Numbered from the stretch's first letter, positions 1 through 7,049 are shown. The stretch is 7,233 nucleotides of DNA from Candidatus Aminicenantota bacterium (GCA_003524335.1 DQHV01000274.1:3462-10694); one strand, 5' to 3'. The notes: generated by a model from the letters alone, not told the origin. Made by a program: numbers and translations.

Positions 1-1241
1 GGCTCGTAAACCCACTGCCGGACGGCAGCGATGGCCGCCTGATCGAGCAAGGGAACAGACCTCAGAACGATAGCATCTTTCACTCTTCCTTGGGCATCCG
101 TCCGCGCCTGAACGATAACTACGCCCTCGATTTTTGCTTGGCGGGCTATTTCCGGATAGACCGGGTCCACGGATTTCACCAACTTCGGAGGGTTGATCTG
201 ATCCTTGACCTTGACCGCGCCCTCGGCGAATTTCTCGATGTCTTTCTCGCCGAGCTGAAACCTGACGGTGACCGTAAAGAGCGCTTTCGTCGGCTTGCCG
301 TCGAGGAGCAAAGGCTCATAGACCCATTGTCTGACGGCATCAATCGCTGCCTGGTCGAGATCGGGGATGGAGCGAAGGATCATCGCATCCATAGCCCGGC
401 CATATTCGTCAATCTTGGCTTCTAGGATGACGACACCCTGGATCCCCTTTTTCCGGGCTTCTTCCGGGTAAACGGGGTTGACTTTCTTGATGAGCTTGGG
501 CGGCTGGATATCCCCCTTGCAGGCCACGGCGTCTTTCTCGAACTCTTGCTTTTTCTTCTCCATCTCCTGACTGCGGACGCCTCCGACGACACCCCCTTCT
601 ACCCCGCCCTCGACTCCGCCTTCGACTCCACCAGCGACTCCACCCTGGACGCCGCCCGAAACTCCGCCGGCGCCAGCAGAAAACCCAACGGCTACCTCCC
701 CAAGCGAAATGAAATAAGGCTTCCCGTTACCGTCCTCAAAGCCAAACACGGCAACGCTCTTTCTGGGAATCGTGAATTCTGTATCAAGCAAATTCCGGCT
801 TTCTTTCTCCGATACTTCATTGACTTCTATCTGAAACTTCTGGGGCAGGACCTCCTTTGAAGCGATGGCGACCTCATACAGCTTTCCGTCCAGGCGAAAC
901 ATTTGACGGGCCTGCTGTTTTTTCCCCATTTCCCAGCTCACGTTGGACTCGGTCACAAGCTTCACATCCTTCAGGTTAAAGGTCTTCCTGATCTGGCTTT
1001 GTTCCGCTTCGAGAGCCGCGTCCGACGGGAGATTGGCCGACAGCATGTATTTCAAGTAGGACGACGTGATGCTCCGAGCGGCAGGGCTGCCTTCTTTGAG
1101 CCCCTCAAAGACCCTCAGCCTTATGGTTCCCACAAAAGTTGGGTTGGCATCGCCCGACTGGACAGCTGCAGCAGAAAAGAGCGGCCAAGCCGACATCACG
1201 CAGAGCGCTCCAACCATTAAGAAAAGGACTTTTCTTTTCAT
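1..1241 (-). CDS. TonB-family exported protein with two tandem TonB_C domains (C-terminus cut by window edge)
   Basis: The ATG at 1241 opens a frame that stays open to position 1: 413 complete codons, with the C-terminus outside the window. Residues 1-26 look like a signal peptide: MKRK, a hydrophobic core, then a small-residue cleavage region around SAAA. Residues 35-180 are a soluble, probably beta-rich region that I cannot name. Residues 192-223 are eight GGVx units, followed by a charged KKKQEFEK stretch. Two TonB C-terminal-type domains follow (about 245-330 and 349 onward). Each carries PPKL, a P-VYPE-AR motif, GVV(I), LDQAAI and an RQWVYEP motif. The domains are 44/66 identical over the aligned core. 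TonB_C domains normally contact outer-membrane transporters or envelope components. The usual proline-rich spacer and a clear uncleaved N-terminal anchor with an ExbB-contact motif are not seen, so a true energy-transducer role is uncertain. It is the last visible gene of the sigma/anti-sigma operon, 10 nt after the anti-sigma stop. Confidence 0.88.
   Translation of the reverse strand, partial: MKRKVLFLMVGALCVMSAWPLFSAAAVQSGDANPTFVGTIRLRVFEGLKEGSPAARSITSSYLKYMLSANLPSDAALEAEQSQIRKTFNLKDVKLVTESNVSWEMGKKQQARQMFRLDGKLYEVAIASKEVLPQKFQIEVNEVSEKESRNLLDTEFTIPRKSVAVFGFEDGNGKPYFISLGEVAVGFSAGAGGVSGGVQGGVAGGVEGGVEGGVEGGVVGGVRSQEMEKKKQEFEKDAVACKGDIQPPKLIKKVNPVYPEEARKKGIQGVVILEAKIDEYGRAMDAMILRSIPDLDQAAIDAVRQWVYEPLLLDGKPTKALFTVTVRFQLGEKDIEKFAEGAVKVKDQINPPKLVKSVDPVYPEIARQAKIEGVVIVQARTDAQGRVKDAIVLRSVPLLDQAAIAAVRQWVYE
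573..668 (-). repeat. 12-bp coding tandem repeat, eight units, encoding Gly-Gly-Val-X
   Basis: Eight consecutive 12-nt units in frame encode GGVS, GGVQ, GGVA, GGVE, GGVE, GGVE, GGVV and GGVR (residues 192-223 of the TonB-family protein). The unit is roughly GGCGGAGTCGAG with third-position differences between copies. Copies therefore diverged after duplication, or selection keeps the protein pattern. The array joins the N-terminal region to the TonB_C domains. Confidence 0.92.
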
Positions 1242-1247
1242 AGCTAG

Positions 1248-1254
1248 CCTCCTA
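1248..1254 (-). promoter_or_regulatory. Ribosome binding site of the TonB-family gene, overlapping the upstream stop codon
   Basis: On the minus strand TAGGAGG lies 6 nt upstream of the ATG at 1241. Its first three bases are the TAG stop codon of the anti-sigma gene. A ribosome terminating there sits directly on the next Shine-Dalgarno sequence, which favours translational coupling. The strong site supports this ATG as the true start. Confidence 0.85.
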
Positions 1255-1734
1255 TTTATTTGTCCCAGCCCAGACAATGATCATATCGGAGCCCTGGGGT
1301 TGATAGATCACTGTATTGGCCGGCTGTCCGCCGACCCGGACATATTCGAGTTCAAAGCGCGCCGGCACGGCCGCTGTGGGAGACGCTCCTCCGGGCCGGA
1401 AACCCTTCAGCAGCAAAAATCCTGTGACCAAGACGATAAGAAAGGCCGTCGCAGTCGCCCATCCCCAGCGGCGCAATACCGATGACTGGACTGCTCGGGA
1501 TTTCATCATCTCTCTACCCGGATCCCCCACGAGCGCCGACTCGACCTCCGCCCAGAGCGGACGGCTGATGTTCACCTCCCTCTCCTGCACTAGGAGGGAA
1601 CCGACCGTTTCGCGGCTCGCAAAACTCGCCAGGCAGCGGGGGCATTTCTCGATATGGCGGCGGATGAGAAGGCTCCGCCAGGGTTTCAGCGGAACCAAAG
1701 CATAAAAAAGCTCAACCGTTTTGCAGCCAGACAT
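1252..1734 (-). CDS. Single-pass membrane zinc anti-sigma factor (putative zf-HC2/ZAS type)
   Basis: I start this 160-residue protein at the ATG at 1734. A longer open frame extends upstream, but only inside the sigma gene, and a GGAG sits 7 nt before this ATG. The N-terminus has the zinc anti-sigma pattern Cys4 ... His27-x3-Cys31-x2-Cys34 (sequence RRHIEKCPRC). A single transmembrane helix spans about 90-109 (FLIVLVTGFLLL), leaving about 50 residues outside the cytoplasm. The family binds its partner ECF sigma factor through the zinc-bound N-terminal fold and releases it on an envelope or redox signal. The gene begins inside the 3' end of the sigma gene (23-nt overlap) and is followed after 10 nt by the TonB-family gene. 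The partner role rests on this arrangement and the Cys/His motif. The signal sensed is not evident; the external segment has no domain I recognise. Confidence 0.83.
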   Translation of the reverse strand: MSGCKTVELFYALVPLKPWRSLLIRRHIEKCPRCLASFASRETVGSLLVQEREVNISRPLWAEVESALVGDPGREMMKSRAVQSSVLRRWGWATATAFLIVLVTGFLLLKGFRPGGASPTAAVPARFELEYVRVGGQPANTVIYQPQGSDMIIVWAGTNK

Positions 1735-2260
1735 GGCCTTGCTCCAATAGCTTTTTGATTTTCTTCCGCGCCTGGAATAGGTAGACGCGGGCGGTGCTGT
1801 CCGAACAGCGGAGCACCTCGCCGATCTCCTGGGCAGTATAACCTTCATTCGCCCAGAGGCAGAGCGCTGTTCGCTCCTTGGCCTTCAACCGTTCGAGGAG
1901 GTCTGAAGGGAGGCGCCTGGGCGGATGAGAATGACCCGGGTTGGCCGGCGTCGCCAGGACGGTCTCCCGGCCCATTTTTTTCACCAACTCCGCCGACTGC
2001 CGCCGCCTTTTGAGACAGTCGAGGCAGCGCCGGTAGAGGATAGTATAGACCCAGTTCTTGAAGCTCCTGTCCTTGTCGTAGCTCTTCAGATGACGGTAGA
2101 CTTGGATAAACAGCTCCTGACAGGCATCTTCGGCGTCGTCACGGTTTCCTAGGATGTTCATGGCCAGGGACATGGCCGGAGCCGAGTATCTTTCGACGAT
2201 CATTCGGAAATCCTCCATTCTCCCGCGGAGGCAGCCCGCGATCAGCTCTTGTTCATCCAT
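1712..2260 (-). CDS. ECF-type RNA polymerase sigma factor (sigma-70 family)
   Basis: A 182-residue protein of typical ECF length, with regions 2 and 4 and no region 3. Region 2 (about 18-88) shows FRMIVERYSAPAMSLAMNILGN, then DDAEDACQELFIQVY (core-binding and -10 recognition helices), then FKNWVYTILYRRCLDCLKRRR. Region 4 (about 118-172) shows LLERLKAKERTALCLW followed by a helix-turn-helix, YTAQEIGEVLRCSDSTARVY, and a basic tail QARKKIKKLL. A Pro/His-rich linker (about 104-118) joins them. It would direct RNA polymerase to a specific set of promoters under control of the overlapping anti-sigma gene. The start at 2260 has only a weak GGGTGAGAG-like ribosome site, but no better start precedes region 2. 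No target promoter can be assigned with certainty within the window. Confidence 0.93.
   Translation of the reverse strand: MDEQELIAGCLRGRMEDFRMIVERYSAPAMSLAMNILGNRDDAEDACQELFIQVYRHLKSYDKDRSFKNWVYTILYRRCLDCLKRRRQSAELVKKMGRETVLATPANPGHSHPPRRLPSDLLERLKAKERTALCLWANEGYTAQEIGEVLRCSDSTARVYLFQARKKIKKLLEQGHVWLQNG
1742..1745 (-). promoter_or_regulatory. Ribosome binding site that decides the anti-sigma start
   Basis: GGAG on the minus strand, 7 nt before the ATG at 1734 and within the sigma coding region. It supports the short 160-residue form over the longer 198-residue open frame. The extra 38 residues of that form (many Arg and Ser) are out-of-frame translation of the sigma gene and show no family character. 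Confidence 0.65.
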
Positions 2261-2307
2261 CCGCTGCTCTCACCCTATATTACGCCCCAGCCCCATTGAG
2301 TGTTTAT

Positions 2308-2373
2308 GGGGACACCATATGAATTTCCGAATTTTCTGGGCAGGAGAAATAAGGAAATTGATATGGTGTCCCC
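2308..2373. repeat. 21-bp near-perfect inverted repeat with 24-nt centre (REP/REPIN-like)
   Basis: The left arm (2308-2328) begins GGGGACACCATAT and ends AATTTCC. The right arm (2353-2373) is its reverse complement with a single mismatch (20/21), at the position just after CATAT. The centre (2329-2352) contains a further 5-bp stem, TTTCT/AGAAA, around GGGCAGG. Both arm ends are preceded by AT-rich sequence (TTTAT, and TTAAATC on the other strand). Paired GGGGACA-type arms with an internal spacer resemble the repeats mobilised by REP-associated tyrosine transposases. No such transposase gene is in the window and I see no clear target-site duplication. It lies between divergent genes, 48 bp from the sigma start codon. 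Confidence 0.8.
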
Positions 2374-2422
2374 GATTTAAGCGGGCGAAAACCTATTCCG
2401 CCAGGTGCGCTCTTAAGAAGGC

Positions 2423-2495
2423 GCTGGCTGGTGAGGCGCCAAGGTTTGAAAAAGGAAAAGGAAGCGGGGCTAAGGAGGATCCCTCTCCAGCCAGC
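2423..2495. repeat. Dispersed 9-bp inverted repeat in the divergent intergenic region
   Basis: GCTGGCTGG at 2423-2431 is perfectly complementary to CCAGCCAGC at 2487-2495, with extra pairing of the next GAG/CTC after one mismatch. The 55-nt spacer is purine-rich. It could form a long-range stem in a leader RNA of the plus-strand VanZ-like gene, but a chance match of this length is possible. Confidence 0.4.
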
Positions 2496-2498
2496 AGC

Positions 2499-2526
2499 AT
2501 TATCTCATTATAGATAATCTTTTTTT
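2499..2526 (+). other. AT-rich 7-bp hairpin followed by a T-tract
   Basis: ATTATCT (2499-2505) and AGATAAT (2512-2518) are perfect inverted arms around a 6-nt loop, followed by C and seven T (2520-2526). The order stem-then-T matches an intrinsic terminator on the plus strand, but the stem has only one G-C pair and would be weak. It ends just before the first possible ATG of the VanZ-like gene (2530). It could instead be an operator or an AT-rich promoter region; TATAGATAAT has -10 character, but I find no -35 partner. Confidence 0.35.
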
Positions 2527-2529
2527 CAA

Positions 2530-3822
2530 ATGTCAAAGAATATTTACAGTTTTTTTTATACAATGTGCCGGACGGGTGCTATGTCCCCAAAAAAAGCGTT
2601 TGTTGCCTGGCTCTGGGTCGCCATCTGCACCCTTTCCATCTTTCTCGTCGTCCCGCTGGCCCGGACAATCCAAAAATTCGTCTCAGCCCGCTGGGGACGG
2701 GCCTTTTTCGGCTACGGGGTCCTGGCTGCAACGGCTGCGGCCTTCTGTATCCTCGTTTTTACCCTCGTCTTTCGCCTTAACGTCCGGTCACCGTCGAACT
2801 ATCTCTGGCTGGCCGCCGTGGCCTCTCTTTACGTTTATTTCACTCTGCAGCTGTGGCGGGCGCCCGAGGAGGCCGTCCATTTCCTGGAATACGGGCTGCT
2901 GGGTTTTTTCCTATTCCGCGCTTTGAGTTTGACCATCCATGACAAGAGCATCTACCCGACCGCCTTTCTCATCGGGTCGCTCATCGGGATCTTCGACGAG
3001 GTCCTTCAATGGATGATGCCGGGACGCTACTGGGATTTCCGGGACGCCGGCCTGAACGCCCTCGCCACCGGGCTTTTCCAGGTCGCCCTCTGGGAAGGAA
3101 TCAAACCCCGGATAATCAGCGAGAAAATCAGCCCCAAATCGATCCGCCGCGTCTCCATCCTCCTCACCGCCAACATAATCTTTCTCGGTCTCTGCGCGTC
3201 GAATACGCCGCGGCGAGTGGCCGCTTATACTGAGCGTCTCTCTTTCCTGTCTTTTCTTGTTAAGGAAGAACCGATGTACGAGTTCACCCGGAGGCACGCG
3301 GACCCGGAGATCGGGACCTTCTATTCGCGGCTTTCGATTGCTGACCTGGAAAAAGAGGACGCTGAGAGATCGGGCCATTGGGGGAAAATCTTGAAAGACT
3401 GGAAGGACAAAGATTACAGTCTATTCCTGCGCGAGCATCACCCCCTGCTCCATCCCTTCCTCTACGAGATGCGCATTCACATTTTCCGCCGGGACCGCAA
3501 GGATGAGGATGCCCTCAAGGCGAAGGACGAGAAGTCGCGCCGGGAGGCTCTTTTCGCAGCCTGCAAGGAAAATATGATCTTGGAGAAATACTTCGGCCGC
3601 ACATTAGAGGAATCGACCTATCAATGGAGCGCTGAGAAAAAAGCGCAGATCGCCGCGTCCATTGACCCGACAAAATCCTACCGCAGCCCGGTGAGCGCCG
3701 GGCCGTTTCAGATCAAGGAGCGAACGCTCTGGCTGGGAATCCTGGTCGGCCTCGGCTTGCTCCTCGGGCTCAACCTGGCCGTCTTGCGCAGAAAAGATCC
3801 GGGCAGATTATTATCAAGATAG
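2530..3822 (+). CDS. VanZ-like integral membrane protein with long C-terminal extension
   Basis: Up to 430 residues. The VanZ-like signature is clear: EEAVHFLEYGLLGFF (about 113-127; His117, Glu120, Tyr121), then DEVLQWMMPGRYWDFRDAGLNALA (about 156-179; Asp156, Glu157, Gln160, Pro164, Arg166, Asp169). Membrane segments lie near 23-42, 60-82, 90-107, 118-135, 143-157, 172-190 and 207-222, with a last one at 399-418. The founding VanZ is linked to teicoplanin resistance, but most homologues have unknown function, so no resistance role should be inferred. The region 225-396 is hydrophilic, rich in charged residues (HPFLYEMRIHIFRRDRKDED), and I recognise no domain in it. Most VanZ proteins are much shorter. 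The start is unsure: ATG at 2530 and 2563 have no ribosome site, while ATG at 2581 follows a weak GGACGGG and sits a few residues before the first membrane segment, giving 413 residues. It converges on the kinase gene. Confidence 0.85.
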   Translation: MSKNIYSFFYTMCRTGAMSPKKAFVAWLWVAICTLSIFLVVPLARTIQKFVSARWGRAFFGYGVLAATAAAFCILVFTLVFRLNVRSPSNYLWLAAVASLYVYFTLQLWRAPEEAVHFLEYGLLGFFLFRALSLTIHDKSIYPTAFLIGSLIGIFDEVLQWMMPGRYWDFRDAGLNALATGLFQVALWEGIKPRIISEKISPKSIRRVSILLTANIIFLGLCASNTPRRVAAYTERLSFLSFLVKEEPMYEFTRRHADPEIGTFYSRLSIADLEKEDAERSGHWGKILKDWKDKDYSLFLREHHPLLHPFLYEMRIHIFRRDRKDEDALKAKDEKSRREALFAACKENMILEKYFGRTLEESTYQWSAEKKAQIAASIDPTKSYRSPVSAGPFQIKERTLWLGILVGLGLLLGLNLAVLRRKDPGRLLSR

Positions 3823-3828
3823 TCCTTG

Positions 3829-3844
3829 GGGCTTAGCTTAGCCC
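3829..3844. repeat. 16-bp near-palindrome across the convergent gene ends
   Basis: GGGCTTAGCTTAGCCC pairs with itself at all but one position pair. It covers the kinase stop codon and part of the 10-bp gap between the convergent stops. It could act as a small bidirectional hairpin at the end of both transcripts. Neither strand has a T-tract directly after it, so I do not call it an intrinsic terminator. Confidence 0.4.
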
Positions 3845-6800
3845 AGCCAGCTTCTTCTTGGCGTCCTCGACTTCGGGCTGGCCGGGATCGGCGTCCTTCC
3901 AGAGGTCGAGGAATTTGTGGTACTGCTCGGCCGCTTTGACTTTCAAGCCTTTCGCTTCATACAATTTGGCCAGCCTGTAATGGAACTCGGGGTGGACCAG
4001 GAAACGGGCCCGGCTTTTCGGGTGGAAAGTGATCAAAGACTCATATTCCGCGATGGCTCTGTTGACATCTCCCTTTTGCTGATAGGCCCTGGCCAGGACA
4101 TCCTTGAAAATTGGCGTATTGTAGGTTGAGACTGAAAACGATTCCTGTATATTGGGCGGAGCCGGGAGGACGGTTTTCTCAAAAACGGCAATAGCTCGGT
4201 CCGGGAAGCCTTCGGCCAAGAGAATCTCCGCCTGGAGCAAATCGGCAAAGAAAATGGGGGAATCTCTCTGAGAGGGACTCAGGGCCGGCAGAAAGGACAT
4301 CATCTTGGCTGCGCCCGTCTTAGCTGAGTCAAGCCGCCCCTCTTTCAAATCTATAAAAGCAAGGGCGCCGAGATATCCGCTCCTGTAAAAGGGTTCATTT
4401 TTCGGCTGGTAATTCACGAAGAAATCGAACCATTCTTTGACCGACTTTCGGCTGAGGTCCAATTGACCCTTGGTTAGATAGGCAAAAGTTTTTATCCAAT
4501 TGACCCAGGCTTCTCCTGTCCGGTTTCCCGCTGACCTTAACAGTCCGCGGGATTTCTCCAGACTCTCCAGACCGCTCTCGAAGCTCCCGAGCCAGCCCTG
4601 ATAGAACCCTTTGAAAAAATATCCCGTTCCCTGAGGTCCTGACGTGTTGGCGGCGGCGATGTATCGATCAACCCACGCCATGGCCTCCGGCGCGTCTTCC
4701 TTCAAAGCATAGACATAAGCGATGCTCAACTGGCTGAGAAAGTCTGGCTTCATGGTCAGGGCTTCTTTGTACTTGGCGATGGATTCATCCAGCCAGCCCA
4801 TCAGATAATACGCTTCGGCCATGGAATCCAGGGGATTGGCATCCTGGGGATTCAGCGCGGCATATTCCTGAAATTGCTCGACAGCTCTTTCATAATTATT
4901 CAAAGCCATGTAAACATAGCCGAGCTCGTTATGGGCTTCTGCATAATCCGGGTCAAGCTCCAGGGCTTCGTTCGAAGCAGCCCTGGCATTCTCGTAATCG
5001 CCTCCCGTGCGGTACGAGACTGCGAGATAGAAATAAGCCAGCTTCTCCCGGGGGTACTTGCGAGTTAGCTCCCGGAGGATGCCGACTGCCTTCTCGCTGT
5101 TCCGTTCAATAGAATAGGCATAGGCTGCCTGGATATAGGATCTTTCTATATCGGTGACTTTGTGCGCCAGAGCGTTGGCCTTTTCAATCGCAGCATTCCT
5201 CGCCTGGAAGTTTCCCAAATTAGACTGAGTTAGGCCAAGATAGACATAAGCAAGCGCAAACTCGGGGTCGAGCTCGACGGCTTTTTCTAGGGATTTTCGG
5301 GCGTCTTCATAATAGAATTTGCGAAAATCATCCTTGCCTTTTAGATAATATTCATAGGCCTCCATCGAGCCCGTTGTCGCCTCGATGACCGGGGCTTTTG
5401 CAGCCTGGGTCGGCCCCTTGGCCACCCCAATGCCTGAAGAGATTTCCCCGCTCAGAGCGTCGATCTGGGTTCGCAAAATGCTGTCCAACCCGTCGCCGCG
5501 AGAGCTCGCGCTCTTTAGGAGTTTCTTGGTCTCCACGTCCAGGACTTTGACATCCGTGGCGAACATGTTTCCCGCTTTAATGAAACTCCCCAGAACAATG
5601 GCCTGAACGCCTTCCTTGCGGCAAAGGCGAAAACCCAGGTCTCGGTCGATAACAAGGACGTCCTTCTTGCCCAGCTGGGACAGAAGGTCAGACATTCTCT
5701 CCCAGGTGACTACGTAGAGTCTTCCCGTCTGTTGCAAACTTGTTATGAGAAGGTTGGGAATCGCTTTTTGTAGATAGTCGAACGCCTTATCGCCCGTTTG
5801 ATTTTCAAAGCTGATGACCGCTATGGAATTCTCGATCTCCGGCGCGGGCGGCGCCTCTTTTCGAGGCAGAGCTCGCCAGAGCACCAGGGCGATCACGGCG
5901 ACGGCGACCACGGCCAGCCCCGGCAGGAAGAGGTTCCGGAGTCTGAATTTGACTGTGATCTCTTTTGAGGTGACGGTCTTTCTTTTGGGGATAGGACGTT
6001 CTGCAGTCGGGATACCTTTTTCGATTTTTTCAAGGTCGGCTCTGAGTTCGTCGGCGCTTTGATAGCGCTTCTCTTTGTCCTTCTCCAGGCACTTGAGGAT
6101 CAAACGGCTCAGATCTTGCGGAATCTGGGCATTCACAGACTTGGGGTCTTTGGGGATTTCACTCTTCTGCTTCACCCCAATGGTGAACGGCGTATCGCCT
6201 TCAAACGGCACCTGCCCGGTCAGCATCTCGTAGAGGATAATGCCCAGCGAATAGATATCCGATCGGGCGTCGACTTCTTTTCCCTCAACCTGTTCGGGTG
6301 ACATATATTCGGGAGTGCCGATCATGACTCCGGCACCAGTGATGCCCTTGACCGAGATGGACCGGGCGATCCCAAAATCCATGATCTTGGCATTGCCGTC
6401 TTTGTCGATCATGATATTGCCCGGCTTCAAATCCCGGTGGACAACTCCCACCCGGTGGGCTTCAGCCAGCCCTTCACAGACCTGTTTGGCTATGAAGATG
6501 GCCGTCCCTACTACAAGCTGCCGTGACCTTCGGATGAAACTCTTGAGGTCCTCTCCGGACACGTACTCCATGGTGATGAAATAGTTGCCGGCTTCCCTGC
6601 CCAGGTCGTACATCCGGCAGATATTCTTATGAGAGATATCCCGGGCAATTTTGAGCTCATTCCGGAAACGATCGATCGTGTTTTTGTCGGCCGACACCTC
6701 GGGCTTGATGAGCTTCAAGGCCATTTTGGCCTGGACTTCCTGGTCGAAGACCTTATAGACCTTGCCCATTCCCCCCTTTCCCAGCTCCTCGATGATCTGG

Positions 6801-6970
6801 TAGCGACCGGCGAAGGTGGAGCCGGTGCTAAGTTCTTTGAGGGAAGTCTGAAGTGTCTCCGTTTGAAAGAGGGAGAATTCCCTGGCCGAATCTAATTTCG
6901 TTCCACAGTCTGAACAGAACAGGGATGTCTCGGCATTCTCAGTCTGACACTTCGGGCACGTGATGGCCAC
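3833..6970 (-). CDS. Transmembrane Hanks-type Ser/Thr protein kinase with zinc ribbon, TolB-like domain and TPR array
   Basis: A 1045-residue protein starting at GTG 6970. Order: zinc ribbon (Cys5, Cys8, Cys19, Cys22); kinase domain about 57-318; one transmembrane helix about 347-366; TolB/FlgO-like domain about 382-515 ([19 protein letters not shown] ... [11 protein letters not shown]); TPR-type helical repeats about 535-1024, for example 643-675 and 676-709. All kinase essentials are present: glycine loop GKGGMG (64-69), Lys86, alpha-C Glu105, HRDLKPGN (178-185), DFG (198-200), GTPEYMSPE (218-226) and subdomain XI Arg302. It should therefore be an active RD-type kinase on the cytoplasmic side. 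A single membrane span would place the TolB-like and TPR parts outside the cytoplasm, where they could bind protein or ligand as a sensor; that topology is inferred. The GTG start is firm: an in-frame TAG lies 15 nt upstream, and the next Met is in the glycine loop. Substrates are unknown. Confidence 0.95.
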   Translation of the reverse strand: MAITCPKCQTENAETSLFCSDCGTKLDSAREFSLFQTETLQTSLKELSTGSTFAGRYQIIEELGKGGMGKVYKVFDQEVQAKMALKLIKPEVSADKNTIDRFRNELKIARDISHKNICRMYDLGREAGNYFITMEYVSGEDLKSFIRRSRQLVVGTAIFIAKQVCEGLAEAHRVGVVHRDLKPGNIMIDKDGNAKIMDFGIARSISVKGITGAGVMIGTPEYMSPEQVEGKEVDARSDIYSLGIILYEMLTGQVPFEGDTPFTIGVKQKSEIPKDPKSVNAQIPQDLSRLILKCLEKDKEKRYQSADELRADLEKIEKGIPTAERPIPKRKTVTSKEITVKFRLRNLFLPGLAVVAVAVIALVLWRALPRKEAPPAPEIENSIAVISFENQTGDKAFDYLQKAIPNLLITSLQQTGRLYVVTWERMSDLLSQLGKKDVLVIDRDLGFRLCRKEGVQAIVLGSFIKAGNMFATDVKVLDVETKKLLKSASSRGDGLDSILRTQIDALSGEISSGIGVAKGPTQAAKAPVIEATTGSMEAYEYYLKGKDDFRKFYYEDARKSLEKAVELDPEFALAYVYLGLTQSNLGNFQARNAAIEKANALAHKVTDIERSYIQAAYAYSIERNSEKAVGILRELTRKYPREKLAYFYLAVSYRTGGDYENARAASNEALELDPDYAEAHNELGYVYMALNNYERAVEQFQEYAALNPQDANPLDSMAEAYYLMGWLDESIAKYKEALTMKPDFLSQLSIAYVYALKEDAPEAMAWVDRYIAAANTSGPQGTGYFFKGFYQGWLGSFESGLESLEKSRGLLRSAGNRTGEAWVNWIKTFAYLTKGQLDLSRKSVKEWFDFFVNYQPKNEPFYRSGYLGALAFIDLKEGRLDSAKTGAAKMMSFLPALSPSQRDSPIFFADLLQAEILLAEGFPDRAIAVFEKTVLPAPPNIQESFSVSTYNTPIFKDVLARAYQQKGDVNRAIAEYESLITFHPKSRARFLVHPEFHYRLAKLYEAKGLKVKAAEQYHKFLDLWKDADPGQPEVEDAKKKLAGLS

Positions 6971-6976
6971 AGCTAA

Positions 6977-6982
6977 TCCCTT
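6977..6982 (-). promoter_or_regulatory. Ribosome binding site of the kinase gene
   Basis: AAGGGA on the minus strand, ending 6 nt before the GTG start codon at 6970. It supports use of GTG, which keeps the N-terminal CPKC zinc ribbon in the protein. Confidence 0.7.
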
Positions 6983-7001
6983 CTATCAGGTGTGGCTAGA
7001 G

Positions 7002-7029
7002 ATTATCAAGGAAAGGAGGAGCAAGTCAA
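7002..7029 (-). promoter_or_regulatory. Predicted sigma-70-type promoter for the kinase gene
   Basis: On the minus strand, TTGACT (7029-7024) and GATAAT (7007-7002) are separated by 16 nt. Each matches the consensus at five of six positions. Transcription would begin near 6995, giving a leader of about 25 nt that contains the ribosome site. The kinase would therefore be transcribed apart from the upstream tRNA and not depend on the window's ECF sigma factor. Confidence 0.72.
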
Positions 7030-7049
7030 CCTAAAACAGACCGCTCCCC

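Noticed and set aside
90..1220. Several plus-strand open frames (90-425, 546-860, 903-1220)
   Set aside because: All are antisense to the TonB-family gene, whose frame has a strong ribosome site, a signal peptide and conserved domains. The frame at 546-860 is Asp/Ser/Thr-rich only because it crosses the GGV repeat.
2154..2513. Open frame of 119 codons on the plus strand across the sigma 5' end and intergenic region
   Set aside because: It runs antisense through the sigma gene and reads through the inverted repeat. The product has no recognisable motif, and the frame has no supported start.
2574..2588. GGTGCTATGTCCCC at the VanZ-like start, similar to the end of the 2353-2373 repeat arm
   Set aside because: It matches GGTGTCCCC only with a 5-nt interruption and lacks the rest of the arm, so it is likely coincidence.
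2911..3378. Minus-strand frame of 155 codons inside the VanZ-like gene
   Set aside because: It is antisense to the clear VanZ motifs. Its Gly/Asp/Pro/Arg-rich composition is typical of a shadow frame.
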